Notes: generated by a model from the letters alone, not told the origin. Counted from the first letter of the stretch, positions 1 to 7,630 are shown. The stretch is DNA of 23,456 nucleotides from DATKDU01 sp035512595 (GCA_035512595.1 DATKDU010000334.1:1-23456), one strand, 5' to 3'. Program-made: numbers and translations.

Positions 1-59
1 ACCCGACTCAGCACCTCCAGCCGCCTCCGCTCCTTGCCACTCATCGACAATGTCTCCAT
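1..59 (-). CDS. N-terminal fragment of a transposase-like protein
   Basis: Nineteen codons are visible, read leftward from an ATG at 59. A strong ribosome binding site (AAAGGAGGTG) lies just upstream on the minus strand. The peptide begins METLSMSGKERRRLEVL, which resembles the start of IS1202/ISNCY-type transposases, where this segment leads into a helix-turn-helix. An internal ATG at 44 is an alternative start. The gene runs off the window, so no catalytic residue can be seen. Its position next to tandem terminal repeats supports the transposase reading, but family assignment rests on a very short peptide. Confidence 0.45.
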   Translation of the reverse strand, partial: METLSMSGKERRRLEVLSR

Positions 60-85
60 GACCACCTCCTTTGGAGGTGATTGTC

Positions 86-133
86 TATGGGGACATTTCT
101 ATCTGCGCCTTATGGGGACATTTCTATCTGCGC
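86..133. repeat. Two tandem copies of an IS terminal repeat
   Basis: Copies at 86-108 and 111-133 are identical over 23 bp with a 25-bp period; the core is GGGGACATTTCTATCTGCGC. They lie between the transposase-like start codon and the chromosomal gene to the right, and probably form the transposase binding sites at the end of the element. Confidence 0.7.
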
Positions 134-173
134 ATTACAGACCTCGTTAGAAGCCGACTTGACTGAAGGCAGA

Positions 174-196
174 GGTCCCGCTCGGCAAGCGGGACC
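174..196. repeat. Perfect 9-bp hairpin, probable intergenic repeat
   Basis: GGTCCCGCT at 174-182 and AGCGGGACC at 188-196 form a perfect 9-bp stem with a 5-base loop. It has no U-tract, so it is unlikely to be a terminator. GC-rich hairpins of this style recur between genes here, for example at 3440-3484, which suggests a dispersed repeat family. Confidence 0.55.
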
Positions 197-199
197 TAC

Positions 200-231
200 T
201 TGGCGATTTTCTGCGGAAAATCCCCTATAAT
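200..231 (+). promoter_or_regulatory. Putative promoter of the coiled-coil protein gene
   Basis: A consensus -10 box TATAAT lies at 226-231. The best upstream match is TTGGCG at 200-205, with a 20-bp spacer that is longer than ideal, so the -35 assignment is weak. The expected start of transcription is about 110 bases before the ATG at 346. Confidence 0.5.
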
Positions 232-345
232 GGGGCGTCTCTTGAAACGAAGACTTATCTGGGAGAGTCTGGTTAATCGGGTAGCCAGTTCTGGCTCCAC
301 GTTGCCTGCCCACTCCCTCAGCCAACATTCCACAAGGACCACGCC

Positions 346-2052
346 ATGGAAGAGATCAAACGGCAAGTGACGCGCGCCCGGCGGCGATTGGTTCTCGAGC
401 AATTTCTGACCATTGTCGGCTGGGCCCTTTTCGCGTCGCTCCTCGTCGGCGCGATCGGCCTGGCGATTCCCAAAATCTGGGTGCTTAGCGGCATCGATCG
501 CGAGGCCTGGTTGTGGGCCTGGATCGGCGGCTCGATTGCCGCCGGCCTCCTGGTCGCCGGCATTTGGACGTATGTCGTCCGCCGCAGCGCGCTGGAAGCG
601 GCCATTGAAATCGACCGCCGCTTCGGACTGAAGGAGCGCGTGTCGAGCACGCTGGCGATGGAGCCGGAAGAATTGAATTCCGACATCGGCAAGGCCCTGA
701 TGGAAGATGCGGCCCGCCGCGTGGAGCGGATCGACGTCCGCGAGCAGTTCAAGGTCGCGCCGTCGTGGCGGAACGTGCTCCCCATCCTGCCGGCAATCGC
801 GCTGGTGCTGCTGCCGCTGCTTCCCGATGCGGCGTCGAAGAAGGCCGAGGCTTCGGCCAGCGCCCAGGCCAGCGAGAAGAATCAGGTCAAGAAGGCGGTG
901 CAGACGATCCTTCAGCAGAAGCGGGGGGAGGCGCAGAAGGCCGACCCGACGAAGCTGGAGGTGGGCGAATTCGAGAAGATGATGGATCAGAAAATCGACA
1001 AGCTGATCAGCAAGGAAGGGCTCGACCGCAAGAACGCCATGATCGAGCTCAACAAGCTTTCCAACGAGATCGACAAGCGGAAGCAGCAGCTTGGCGGCGC
1101 GGAGAAGATGAAGCAGGAACTGGAAAAGCTCACCAAGCTCGAAAAGGGGCCGGCCGACAAGCTGGCCCAGGCGATGAAGGAAGGGAATTTCGAGGGGGCC
1201 CAGAAGGAATTGCAGAAACTCCAGGAGAAGCTGAAGGCGGGCGAGCTTTCCAAGGAAGACGAGAAGGCCCTGGCCAAGCAGGCCGAGAAGATCAAGGAGC
1301 GGCTCGAAGAGAAGATGGAGCAGCACAGGCAGGCCCGCCAGGACTTGCAGAAGCAGATCGACGAGAAGATGAAACAAGGGGACGTGGCCGCGGCCGAGAA
1401 GCTCCAGCAGAAGCTCGACCAAATGAACCAGGAGGCCGATCAGCTCGAGCAGAAGATGGGACAGATGGCCGAAAACCTCGACCAGCTCGCACAGGCGCTC
1501 CAGCAGGGGGGCAAGGAAGGTCAGCAGAAGGCGGCCGAGCAGCTCGACAAGATTGCCGCAGACCTGAAGGGACTCGAAAAGGACCTTCAGGAAATGGAAA
1601 ACCTCGATGAGCTGATGGACCAACTTGCCGACGCCAAGGAAGCCATGAAGTGCGATCAGTGCGACGGCGCGGGCTGCAAGGCCTGCCAGGGCGGCGGCAA
1701 GATGGCCGACGGCGACAGCGAGGGGAAAGGCAAGAAAGACAGCAAGATGGCCGGCAAAGGCAAGACCGGCCAAGGCCGCGGCGAAGGGGAGCGCGATGAA
1801 GAAGAAACCGACAAGCACTTCTTCGACAGCCAGGTCAAAGGCGACCCGCGAAAGGGAGAGTCAGTCCGCATCGGCGATGCCGAGGGGAAGAACGCCAAGG
1901 GGAGAGTCAGCATCGAAATCATCAAGCAGGAAATCGCCGCCGAGGCCGGCAACGATGCCGACGCCAGCGACGATACGGCCCTCTCCCGCAGTGAGAAGAA
2001 GCAAGCCAAGGAATACTTCGAGAAGTTCCGCAAGGGGGAACTGCCCGAATAA
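346..2052 (+). CDS. Membrane-anchored long coiled-coil protein with a Cys4 cluster
   Basis: The product is 568 aa and its function is not known. The N-terminal part has hydrophobic stretches near residues 19-42 and 56-79, then another near 146-163. Residues about 166-430 are dominated by K, E, Q, A and L in heptad-like order, predicting long coiled coil. A cluster at about 436-447 reads CDQCDGAGCKAC, which resembles one repeat of the DnaJ zinc finger (CxxCxGxG) and could bind a metal. The C-terminus is charged and ends in a helix-forming segment. The start is supported by AAGGA at 334-338. A promoter-like TATAAT lies upstream and a strong terminator follows, so it is probably a single-gene unit. 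Automatic annotation might call it Smc-like, but no ATPase motifs are visible. Confidence 0.85.
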   Translation: MEEIKRQVTRARRRLVLEQFLTIVGWALFASLLVGAIGLAIPKIWVLSGIDREAWLWAWIGGSIAAGLLVAGIWTYVVRRSALEAAIEIDRRFGLKERVSSTLAMEPEELNSDIGKALMEDAARRVERIDVREQFKVAPSWRNVLPILPAIALVLLPLLPDAASKKAEASASAQASEKNQVKKAVQTILQQKRGEAQKADPTKLEVGEFEKMMDQKIDKLISKEGLDRKNAMIELNKLSNEIDKRKQQLGGAEKMKQELEKLTKLEKGPADKLAQAMKEGNFEGAQKELQKLQEKLKAGELSKEDEKALAKQAEKIKERLEEKMEQHRQARQDLQKQIDEKMKQGDVAAAEKLQQKLDQMNQEADQLEQKMGQMAENLDQLAQALQQGGKEGQQKAAEQLDKIAADLKGLEKDLQEMENLDELMDQLADAKEAMKCDQCDGAGCKACQGGGKMADGDSEGKGKKDSKMAGKGKTGQGRGEGERDEEETDKHFFDSQVKGDPRKGESVRIGDAEGKNAKGRVSIEIIKQEIAAEAGNDADASDDTALSRSEKKQAKEYFEKFRKGELPE

Positions 2053-2077
2053 CGCAATTCTGGATTTTGAGAGTCAT

Positions 2078-2110
2078 GCGACCCGAGTTGATTTGCTCGG
2101 GTCGCTTTTT
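2078..2110 (+). terminator. Rho-independent terminator after the coiled-coil gene
   Basis: GCGACCCGAG at 2078-2087 pairs perfectly with CTCGGGTCGC at 2096-2105 and is followed directly by five Ts. It lies 26 bases after the stop codon of the upstream gene. Confidence 0.9.
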
Positions 2111-2135
2111 GCGCATAACCGAATGGGCACTTGCA

Positions 2136-2181
2136 AATTGATCATTGCAAAGTGTCAATTGCAAATTTGCAATGATCAATT
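2136..2181. repeat. AT-rich 16-bp inverted repeat
   Basis: AATTGATCATTGCAAA at 2136-2151 is perfectly complementary to TTTGCAATGATCAATT at 2166-2181, with a 14-base loop. Related short words (TTGCAAATT, CAATTTGCAATT) fill 2131-2196. The block is far more AT-rich than its surroundings and looks like an inserted repeat rather than a gene-specific regulator. Confidence 0.7.
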
Positions 2182-2200
2182 CTCAATTTGCAATTGCTCT

Positions 2201-2216
2201 CCTGAACCCTGAACCC
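2201..2216. repeat. Tandem CCTGAAC repeat next to the apbE start
   Basis: CCTGAACCCTGAACCC is the reverse complement of the GGGTTCAGGGTTCAGG units found inside the following gene at 2915-2941. It ends two bases before the GTG start and fills the place where a ribosome binding site would be expected. Confidence 0.6.
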
Positions 2217-2218
2217 CC

Positions 2219-3466
2219 GTGCCTGCCGACTCTTCCCGTCGCGAGTTTCTCACCGGCCGGTCCGCGGTCCGCGCACTGGCCGAAGTGCGCGACAAGCTCG
2301 CGCCGCCGCTTCCGCCGCCGGAAAGCGAGCAGGCAAGCCGCTCGTACCTGGTCTCCGTCAGCCGCGACGCGATGGCCTGCACGTTTGAAATCGCCCTCAA
2401 TGCGGGCCAGTATCCGGGCGGCACCGACGCGGCAGTCGAGGCGCTCGACCTGGTCGATCGGCTGGAAGACCAGCTCACGATCTATCGCGAACAGAGCGAA
2501 CTCAGCCGGCTCAACCGCCGAGCCGCCAGCGAAGCGGTCGTCGTCGAGCGCGGGCTCTTTGATTTGCTGACGCAAGCCAAACGCCAATGCGACGAGACCG
2601 GCGGCGCGGTAGACATCACCAGCGGGGCGCTGATGAAAACCTGGGGTTTCTACCGCCGCCAGGGACAAATGCCGACGCAGGCGGAAATCGACGAGGCTTT
2701 GTCCCGCGTCAGCAGTCAGCATCTGGTCCTCGACGATGCCGCCCAATCGGTCCGCTTCGCCCGCCTGGGAATCGAGCTGAACCTCGGCGCGATCGGCAAG
2801 GGCTACGCCCTCGACCGGGCGGCAGCGCACCTGGAAAGCCAGGGCGTCGGCGACTTCCTGATCCACGGCGGGGCGAGCAGCGTGCTGGCCCGAGGCTCCC
2901 GCGACGCGGGCAGGGGTTCAGGGTTCAGGGTTCAGGGTTCAGAGGAGAGAGGTCAGAGGTCAGAGGTCAGGGGTCAGGAAACAGGGGACAGGGAACAGGA
3001 GACAGGAGGCAGCGGGCAGCAAGCAAATCCGCAATCTGAAATCCGCAATCCGCAATCAACCGCCTGGCTCGTCGCCCTCAAGCATCCGCTCAAACCCGAC
3101 GAGCGGCTGGCGGAGTTCACGCTCCAAAACCAGGCCCTCGGCACCAGCGGCAGCGGCACGCAGTTCTTCCATTACCAGGGAAAGCGCTACGGCCACATCC
3201 TCGACCCGCGCACCGGCTGGCCGGCCGACAAGGTTTTGGCCGCGACCGTCATTGCCCCCACCGCGGCGCTGGCTGACGCGCTCTCGACCGCGTTCTACGT
3301 CGGCGGCATCGAGTTGGCCGAGGCGTATTGCCAGAGTCACCCCGAGATATCCGCCCTGCTCGTCATCCCCGCCGCGCGCAGCGGGGCGATCGATCTTGTG
3401 CCTGTGAACCTGAAGCCCGAGCAATGGCGGCTGGTGTACGACGGCCCTTCCGGGCCGTCGCGATGA
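2219..3466 (+). CDS. apbE: FAD:protein FMN transferase (ApbE family) with an in-frame repeat insert
   Basis: ApbE enzymes attach FMN from FAD to threonine in target flavoproteins and act outside the cytoplasm. Family blocks are present: AMACTFEIALNAG near 51-63, a GGAVDITSGALMKTWG block near 128-143, LGAIGKGYALDRA near 189-201, the HGGAS turn near 217, HILDPRTGWP near 326-335, and a TAALADALSTA motif near 348-358 that fits the metal-binding region. The 415-aa length exceeds the usual 300-350, mainly because residues about 231-280 are encoded by low-complexity repeat DNA inserted in frame. The start is uncertain: the GTG at 2219 has no ribosome binding site, and SRREFL near residue 6 resembles a twin-arginine motif without a clear hydrophobic segment after it. 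Activity with the insert is unknown. Confidence 0.88.
   Translation: MPADSSRREFLTGRSAVRALAEVRDKLAPPLPPPESEQASRSYLVSVSRDAMACTFEIALNAGQYPGGTDAAVEALDLVDRLEDQLTIYREQSELSRLNRRAASEAVVVERGLFDLLTQAKRQCDETGGAVDITSGALMKTWGFYRRQGQMPTQAEIDEALSRVSSQHLVLDDAAQSVRFARLGIELNLGAIGKGYALDRAAAHLESQGVGDFLIHGGASSVLARGSRDAGRGSGFRVQGSEERGQRSEVRGQETGDREQETGGSGQQANPQSEIRNPQSTAWLVALKHPLKPDERLAEFTLQNQALGTSGSGTQFFHYQGKRYGHILDPRTGWPADKVLAATVIAPTAALADALSTAFYVGGIELAEAYCQSHPEISALLVIPAARSGAIDLVPVNLKPEQWRLVYDGPSGPSR
2911..3060. repeat. In-frame low-complexity repeat insertion inside apbE
   Basis: About 150 bp of tandem purine-rich units: first GGGTTCAGGGTTCAGG, then AGGTCAGAGGTCAG, then ACAGGGGACAGGGAACAGG, then AATCCGCAATC words near the end. 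Its composition is unlike the rest of the gene. It encodes residues rich in R, Q, G, E and S (GFRVQGSEERGQRSEV). The length is a multiple of three and keeps the frame open. Confidence 0.85.
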
Positions 3467-3484
3467 CGGTCCAGAAGGGCCGTC
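3440..3484. repeat. Two tandem hairpins between convergent genes
   Basis: GACGGCCC TTCC GGGCCGTC at 3440-3459 is a perfect 8-bp hairpin overlapping the last apbE codons. A second, GACGGTCC AGAA GGGCCGTC at 3465-3484, has one wobble pair. Neither has a long U-tract. They may act as a bidirectional terminator for the convergent genes, or be dispersed GC-rich repeats like the one at 174-196. Confidence 0.6.
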
Positions 3485-3494
3485 CTACAATTCG

Positions 3495-3899
3495 CTACGA
3501 AAAATCCGGCTGCCAGTTATACGTCTCGCTCAGCGCCCGCTGCACCGCACCGGTGATGTCCCGCAGCCGGACCGGCTTGGACAAAATCGAGAACGCCCGC
3601 TGCCGCCTGGCTTCTTCCTCGATCGCCGCGTCGAGTGCCGCTGAGATCAGAATGCACGGCAGGACCACGTCAAACGGAAGCTGCCGGATGCGGCGGATCG
3701 TTTCCAGCCCCGTGAGCCGCGGCATGTGCATGTCGAGCAAGGCGAGGTGAATCCTCTCGCGGGAGAGCACGTCGAGCGCCTCTTCGCCGTCGGCCGCCAG
3801 ATGGGTGCGATACCCCCGCTGCTCGAAGACACCGCGGAGCGTCTCGCGAAAATCGCGATCGTCGTCGGTGATGAGCAGCGATGGGGGTTCAAGTTTCAT
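3495..3899 (-). CDS. Stand-alone response regulator receiver protein
   Basis: The product is 134 aa and consists only of a receiver (CheY-like) domain, so it probably relays phosphate or acts through protein contacts. The acidic pocket is DDD at residues 12-14, the phosphorylated aspartate is D56 in LALLDMHMP, the switch residue is S86 and the conserved lysine is K108 in LSKPV. No DNA-binding output domain follows. I prefer the ATG at 3899, which gives the normal receiver start; a GTG at 3917 in the same frame would add six residues. No histidine kinase is nearby, so it is an orphan in this window. It converges with apbE. Confidence 0.9.
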   Translation of the reverse strand: MKLEPPSLLITDDDRDFRETLRGVFEQRGYRTHLAADGEEALDVLSRERIHLALLDMHMPRLTGLETIRRIRQLPFDVVLPCILISAALDAAIEEEARRQRAFSILSKPVRLRDITGAVQRALSETYNWQPDFS

Positions 3900-3940
3900 G
3901 GCAGACCACATCCTCACGCCAGGAGAGCAGCAAGTGGAGT

Positions 3941-3972
3941 GCCGAAGTCGGCTTTTGCCCCGGCACTTCGGC
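3941..3972. repeat. 8-bp hairpin upstream of the response regulator
   Basis: GCCGAAGT at 3941-3948 pairs with ACTTCGGC at 3965-3972. It lies in the 270-bp stretch between the divergently placed response regulator and the tRNA gene. I see no gene in the rest of that stretch. Confidence 0.4.
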
Positions 3973-4173
3973 CCTAACGCGTTGCCACCAGCATACTTCT
4001 ATCAAAGCTTGCGGATTTCTCCAAGTCAATTCATGGCAGCCGTATGCCGTTTTTCTCCTCTGGCAGACTGATCCGCCGCGAAGTAGGCAGGTGGGCGGCG
4101 CTGCGAGATTGCCCGCCAGCGGCCGGCACGTTATCGTGCAGTGGGATGACACTGGCCGGCGACACCGGCGGCC

Positions 4174-4247
4174 GGACGATTAGCTCAGTTGGTTAGAGCA
4201 CCTCGTTTACACCGAGGGGGTCGGGGGTTCGAGTCCCTCATCGTCCA
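4174..4247 (+). tRNA. tRNA-Val (anticodon UAC)
   Basis: A 74-base cloverleaf. The acceptor stem is GGACGAT (4174-4180) with ATCGTCC (4240-4246) and discriminator A at 4247. The D arm is GCTCAGTTGGTTAGAGC, the anticodon stem is CCTCG/CGAGG with loop TTTACAC, giving anticodon TAC, and the T loop is TTCGAGT. CCA is not encoded. The 3' part (4232-4247) forms the left half of the att core of the integrated element and is contributed or restored by it, so the tRNA stays intact. Confidence 0.96.
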
Positions 4248-5589
4248 CTTTGCCGGTTTTCGCAAGCACCAAAGCACGTTCGCTGCTGCCCGCAACAGTT
4301 TGCAGAACCGCTGGCAACACAAGGGTTTCCAGAGGCTTGCGGCGGGTATCTTTCGACCTGTCGCTACTTGTCGCGGACGCTTGCTGCTTCGATTTCTGCT
4401 TCGCCTGTGCTTCGCCTTCTGCTTCGCGATGTCCCGCGGCCGGCACGCTTCCTGTTGGGTCGAGTGCCGCCGTCTGAAAATGATCGGCCGTCACCTGTGC
4501 GTAGTGCTCGAGCGCCACGGGTTGCGAATTCCCCAGCCACTCGCAAACCGCCTTGATCGGAAACTTATCGAGTAGCTCCGTCTGCCGGCTGGCCCGTAGG
4601 TTGTGAAACAGCTTGGGCCAGGGCTTCAGGCCGGCGCGGGTTAGGATCCGCAGGAATTGCGTCCGCAGATTGGCGCTGCAATCACGGTAGCGGGTGATGA
4701 CGAATTCGGTTTTCGGCTCCGCATGGTCCCAGGCCGATTCCAGGTAGGGCCGCAACTCGGGAAAGATGGGGCACACCCGCACGCCTCCCGATGCGTGATG
4801 CTCCGTCTTGCTCGCCCGGATCGTCAATCGGCCGGCCGGCAAATCCACGTCGTCCCAGCGCAGCGCCAGCAGCTCGCTGGGCACGCGCAGGCCGCCATAG
4901 CGGGCCAGAGCGATGATTGTCCGCCACTGGTGGTCTGGGGCCGCGTCAATGGCCGACTGAATCTCCTCCCGAGTCACAAACTGCTGCCGAGCCCGATTGC
5001 CGCGTACCTGTGCCGACAACTCGGCAAAGGGGTTGACGTTGATCAGGCGCAGCTTGATGGCCGCGCGGAAAAACTGCTTGGCGAATCCGCACCGCCGGCG
5101 GACGGTGTTTTCGCCCAGTTGGTCGCGCTCCAAGTCGCGGGAGTTCGCTTCCGTCGCCAGCCACACCCGCCACGCTTCGGCATCGCCGGGGGTAATGTCG
5201 CGCAGGTGTTTGCAAGCGCCGAAGAATTCAATTAGGCAGCGGCGTGTGTGCCCCAGCACGATCAGCGACGCGGGCTTCAAGTCCTTCCGACCGGCGATAT
5301 ACAGGTCCAGAAACTCCCCCAGCCGCAACTTGTCGGCGCTCGGTTCGGCCAATCCTAGAGCGGCCAAGCGGTCACGTAGCGTGCCGTCGATGCCGGCCAG
5401 CCACCCGGCGGTATCCTGGTCGATCGACGAATTGGACAGCCGGGCCGCCAGCAATAGCTCCACCCGCCGGCAGACTTCGGCCGCGAATTTGGCCGTCGTC
5501 TTGCCCATTCGCAACGTCTGCCGCTTGCGTGCCGGATCGACGAATTGAATCCAGCGGTGTCCACCCGGTCGGTTGATGATGCTCGCCAC
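4207..5589 (-). CDS. int: Tyrosine integrase of the element, integrated form
   Basis: The 460-aa site-specific recombinase is expected to integrate the element into tRNA-Val and excise it. Catalytic candidates are R235 in RYGGLR, K261 in SKTE, H329 and R332 in HNLR, and the nucleophile Y363 in LEHYAQV; the position often held by a second histidine reads WLGN. Residues about 85-190 fit the core-binding domain. Residues 375-440 form a basic, low-complexity linker. The last codons, DDEGLEPPTPSV, are the antisense of the tRNA T arm and variable region, and the stop lies in the anticodon arm. The GTG start at 5589 is preceded by AAGG six bases upstream. The natural C-terminus appears to lie at the other end of the element (21645-21828), in the same frame. 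Confidence 0.95.
   Translation of the reverse strand: MASIINRPGGHRWIQFVDPARKRQTLRMGKTTAKFAAEVCRRVELLLAARLSNSSIDQDTAGWLAGIDGTLRDRLAALGLAEPSADKLRLGEFLDLYIAGRKDLKPASLIVLGHTRRCLIEFFGACKHLRDITPGDAEAWRVWLATEANSRDLERDQLGENTVRRRCGFAKQFFRAAIKLRLINVNPFAELSAQVRGNRARQQFVTREEIQSAIDAAPDHQWRTIIALARYGGLRVPSELLALRWDDVDLPAGRLTIRASKTEHHASGGVRVCPIFPELRPYLESAWDHAEPKTEFVITRYRDCSANLRTQFLRILTRAGLKPWPKLFHNLRASRQTELLDKFPIKAVCEWLGNSQPVALEHYAQVTADHFQTAALDPTGSVPAAGHREAEGEAQAKQKSKQQASATSSDRSKDTRRKPLETLVLPAVLQTVAGSSERALVLAKTGKVDDEGLEPPTPSV
4232..4254. other. attL core (left direct repeat)
   Basis: Twenty-three bases starting AGTCCCTCATCGTCCA are identical to 21829-21851. The core covers the end of the T arm and the 3' acceptor strand of tRNA-Val plus seven bases beyond it. 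On the minus strand it is also coding sequence of the integrase (GKVDDEG). Confidence 0.95.
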
Positions 5590-5840
5590 GTTTCACCTTG
5601 CCTTTCGTCGTTCGCCTTGCGGCGTGGGTTGTGAATGATACGCTTCGTCGCACGGGCTAGCAAGATGTTGCAGTGAATTCTTGAATCGCATTAGCCAACG
5701 CCAGACGCATTGGTCCGCCGGATGATCAAACATCGTGCCGGCTGCCCTTCGCTTTTCCTGACGCATCCTGTGCGGCCAGGCATTGCGTTTTCGCCTGTGC
5801 CTCCCTCGCGCGCGGCCGCGCCATGGACCCCTCAAAAAAC

Positions 5841-7502
5841 TCAAAATACTCCCCCATCGCTCGTCTCCCCGCGAGGGTCGCTGTCTTCGTGCGGACGCTG
5901 GACGCCGGCCGGCTCGCCGCGTAGGTGCTCACGTTCCGCATAGGTACTCATGTCCGCGGGGTTGAGCGCGTATGGCGCGGTTGAGCATGTATGGGCCGGC
6001 AGTTCCCACAGCACTTTCGACCCCTTGCCGAATCCTTCCCGGCGGGAAGCGACCCCCAGCCGCTCTTTCGCACGCCGCACCGTTGCCCAAGAGTAGCCGT
6101 TGTCCTTGGCCGCGGCTTGCACGTCCTTTTGAGGTAGGGGACCGTCGGCAAGCAGGTCCGTCAGCCACGCCGCAGCCTCGTCCCGCTCGCTAGCGCCCTC
6201 CCGCTGGGGATCTTCGGCAATCGCATCATCGGCGCTCACCGTCACGGGGTTGCGTTCCCAAGCGACAGCTCCGTCAACGATGCTGTAGGCCAGTCCAGTC
6301 ACTTCTGCCGCCAGATTGTTCTTGACCGGCAAGAGTAGCCGCCGCTTAGGATCGTCCTTGTCTTCCGCCACAAGCCAGCCGGCGCGGGCCGCGGCAACGA
6401 ATGCCAGCGAGCCTGTGAATCGGTGCAGCGCCTTCTGACCCGCGCACTTGTTGAGATGCGTCACCGCGACTACCGCCACGCCATAGCGGCCGGCCAGCTC
6501 GGCAAGCGGCGTCAGCAGCCCACGAATCTCCGCGTTCTTGTGCGAATCCTTCCCTCCCAGGTAGGCGCTCACCGGGTCGATGATGACCAGCCGGCAGTCC
6601 GACAGGTCCGCAATCGCTTTCTCCAGCGCCAGCAGATCGGTTTCCAGGCTGAACGTGCGGTGCAGCGGCCGGCCGAGTTCGCGGTTATGAAACTCGACTC
6701 CCTGAAGCGCCACGATCTTGCTCACGTCGGCGCCCGCAGCGTCCAGACGGGGACGGATCGTGTCCGCAATGTCGTCTTCCGCCGACAGGAGCACTACCGA
6801 ACCGATCGGCGCTTGCGTCAGCAGATTGTCGGGCCAAGTGCTGCCGCGCGTCACGCGGGCCGCCAGGTCCATTGTCAGAAACGACTTTCCCAAGCCCGGC
6901 TCGCCCGCAATCAGCGTCAGCTTGCCCAGTGGAATTCGGTTCAACCACAGCCACTGGACCGGCCGCGGCGCCACCGTTCCCAGGTTGACTACGACGGGAT
7001 CAAAGACCGACACTGGCACGCCGTTTGGTTTGCAAACCGCAAGCTCGCCACGTTGAATTGCCGTCAGGGTTGCCAGGGCAGCGGCCTGCTGCTGGCGGGC
7101 GATGGCCTTCTCCCGCACGAAGTCGGCGTAGAAGCGGACGTTGGCCGCGGTGCATTCGGCTTTGACAACTTCGGCCAACAGGGCTGCCGGTGGTTTGCCC
7201 AGGCGCTGCGCCGCGTCGATGGGCAGTCGGTTCAGCCGTTCCAAAATCAGCGGCGCTTCAGGCGTCGCGCCTTCGGCGGCCAGTGCCTTGATGGTCCGGA
7301 AGACCATTGCATGCGCCGGATCAAAGAAGTCCGCCGGCGTCAGGTCCACGGCGGATAGCGCCAGCTTGGGATCGATCAGGAGTGCCGCCAGAACCCGGCG
7401 CTCGCTGTCGAGGTCATGCGGAGGATCGTCCAGGTCCGGCAGCTTGGCGGGTCGTGCCTTCCGCTGGTGCGGCCCGGCGTGCGGCTTGCTCGTGCGCTTC
7501 AT
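5841..7502 (-). CDS. DnaB-N / RepA-like AAA ATPase (replicative helicase of the element)
   Basis: The 553-aa protein has a DnaB N-terminal-like domain (residues about 28-130, ERRVLAALLIDP) followed by a RecA-fold ATPase of the AAA_25/RepA type. Walker A is GEPGLGKS at 200-207, Walker B is RLVIIDP around D309, and the downstream sensor-like block is AVTHLNK near 346-352. Residues about 435-500 look like a winged helix (SWATVRRAKERLGVAS). Such proteins usually unwind DNA at the origin of plasmids or integrative elements. I chose the ATG at 7502, which has GGAAGG upstream; the frame stays open further but that extension has no family similarity. The C-terminal tail after about 500 is low complexity and is encoded by a four-site DNA array (5915-5998). 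Confidence 0.85.
   Translation of the reverse strand: MKRTSKPHAGPHQRKARPAKLPDLDDPPHDLDSERRVLAALLIDPKLALSAVDLTPADFFDPAHAMVFRTIKALAAEGATPEAPLILERLNRLPIDAAQRLGKPPAALLAEVVKAECTAANVRFYADFVREKAIARQQQAAALATLTAIQRGELAVCKPNGVPVSVFDPVVVNLGTVAPRPVQWLWLNRIPLGKLTLIAGEPGLGKSFLTMDLAARVTRGSTWPDNLLTQAPIGSVVLLSAEDDIADTIRPRLDAAGADVSKIVALQGVEFHNRELGRPLHRTFSLETDLLALEKAIADLSDCRLVIIDPVSAYLGGKDSHKNAEIRGLLTPLAELAGRYGVAVVAVTHLNKCAGQKALHRFTGSLAFVAAARAGWLVAEDKDDPKRRLLLPVKNNLAAEVTGLAYSIVDGAVAWERNPVTVSADDAIAEDPQREGASERDEAAAWLTDLLADGPLPQKDVQAAAKDNGYSWATVRRAKERLGVASRREGFGKGSKVLWELPAHTCSTAPYALNPADMSTYAEREHLRGEPAGVQRPHEDSDPRGETSDGGVF
5915..5998. repeat. Left four-site array (two inverted pairs of 17-bp sites)
   Basis: There are four copies of a 17-bp site with core TGAGCRYSTATG: minus strand at 5915-5931 and 5934-5950, plus strand at 5963-5979 and 5982-5998. 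Copies in a pair are 19 bp apart and the two pairs face outward from a 12-bp centre. The array lies in the 3' coding end of the helicase gene. The same geometry occurs at 21477-21560. It may be an origin iteron set, or binding sites for the integrase or an excisionase. Confidence 0.85.
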
Positions 7503-7518
7503 TCGTGCTACCTTCCAA

Positions 7519-7630
7519 GTGTCAAGTCTTGCTCGGCAAACGCTCGGCTCACGCCGGGCGTTTTGCATTTTGGGCACTGGAGCGCCGGCGAATCGAACGC
7601 CGCGAGCGAAGGTGTCAAGTCTTGCTCGGC
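7519..7630. repeat. 19-bp direct repeat pair upstream of the helicase
   Basis: GTGTCAAGTCTTGCTCGGC occurs at 7519-7537 and again at 7612-7630, identical over 19 bp. On the minus strand each contains TTGACA. Between them lies a hairpin, AACGCTCGGC (7539-7548) with GCCGGGCGTT (7553-7562), one wobble pair. The block occupies the 167-bp leader between the excisionase-like gene and the helicase start and probably controls the helicase. Confidence 0.65.

Larger units (their letters stand above)
1..133 (-). mobile_element. End of an insertion sequence (partial)
   Basis: The window opens inside what looks like an insertion sequence: the first codons of a transposase-like gene on the minus strand, followed outward by two tandem copies of a 23-bp repeat (86-108 and 111-133) whose shared core is GGGGACATTTCTATCTGCGC. 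Tandem repeats just outside the transposase start are typical of some IS ends. The rest of the element and its other end lie outside the window, so the boundary at 133 is inferred from where the repeat stops. Confidence 0.5.

Noticed and set aside
196..1818. Long leucine-rich open frame on the minus strand opposite the coiled-coil gene
   Set aside because: It mirrors the Lys/Glu/Gln-rich codons of the real gene, whose start, ribosome binding site and terminator all fit the plus strand.
2219..2300. Twin-arginine signal peptide on ApbE
   Set aside because: The SRREFL motif is there, but no hydrophobic segment follows within the next 25 residues; kept only as a remark.
5915..5998. CRISPR array
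   Set aside because: The repeated sites are in opposite orientations with 2- and 12-bp spacing, not direct repeats with spacers of uniform length; no cas genes are present.
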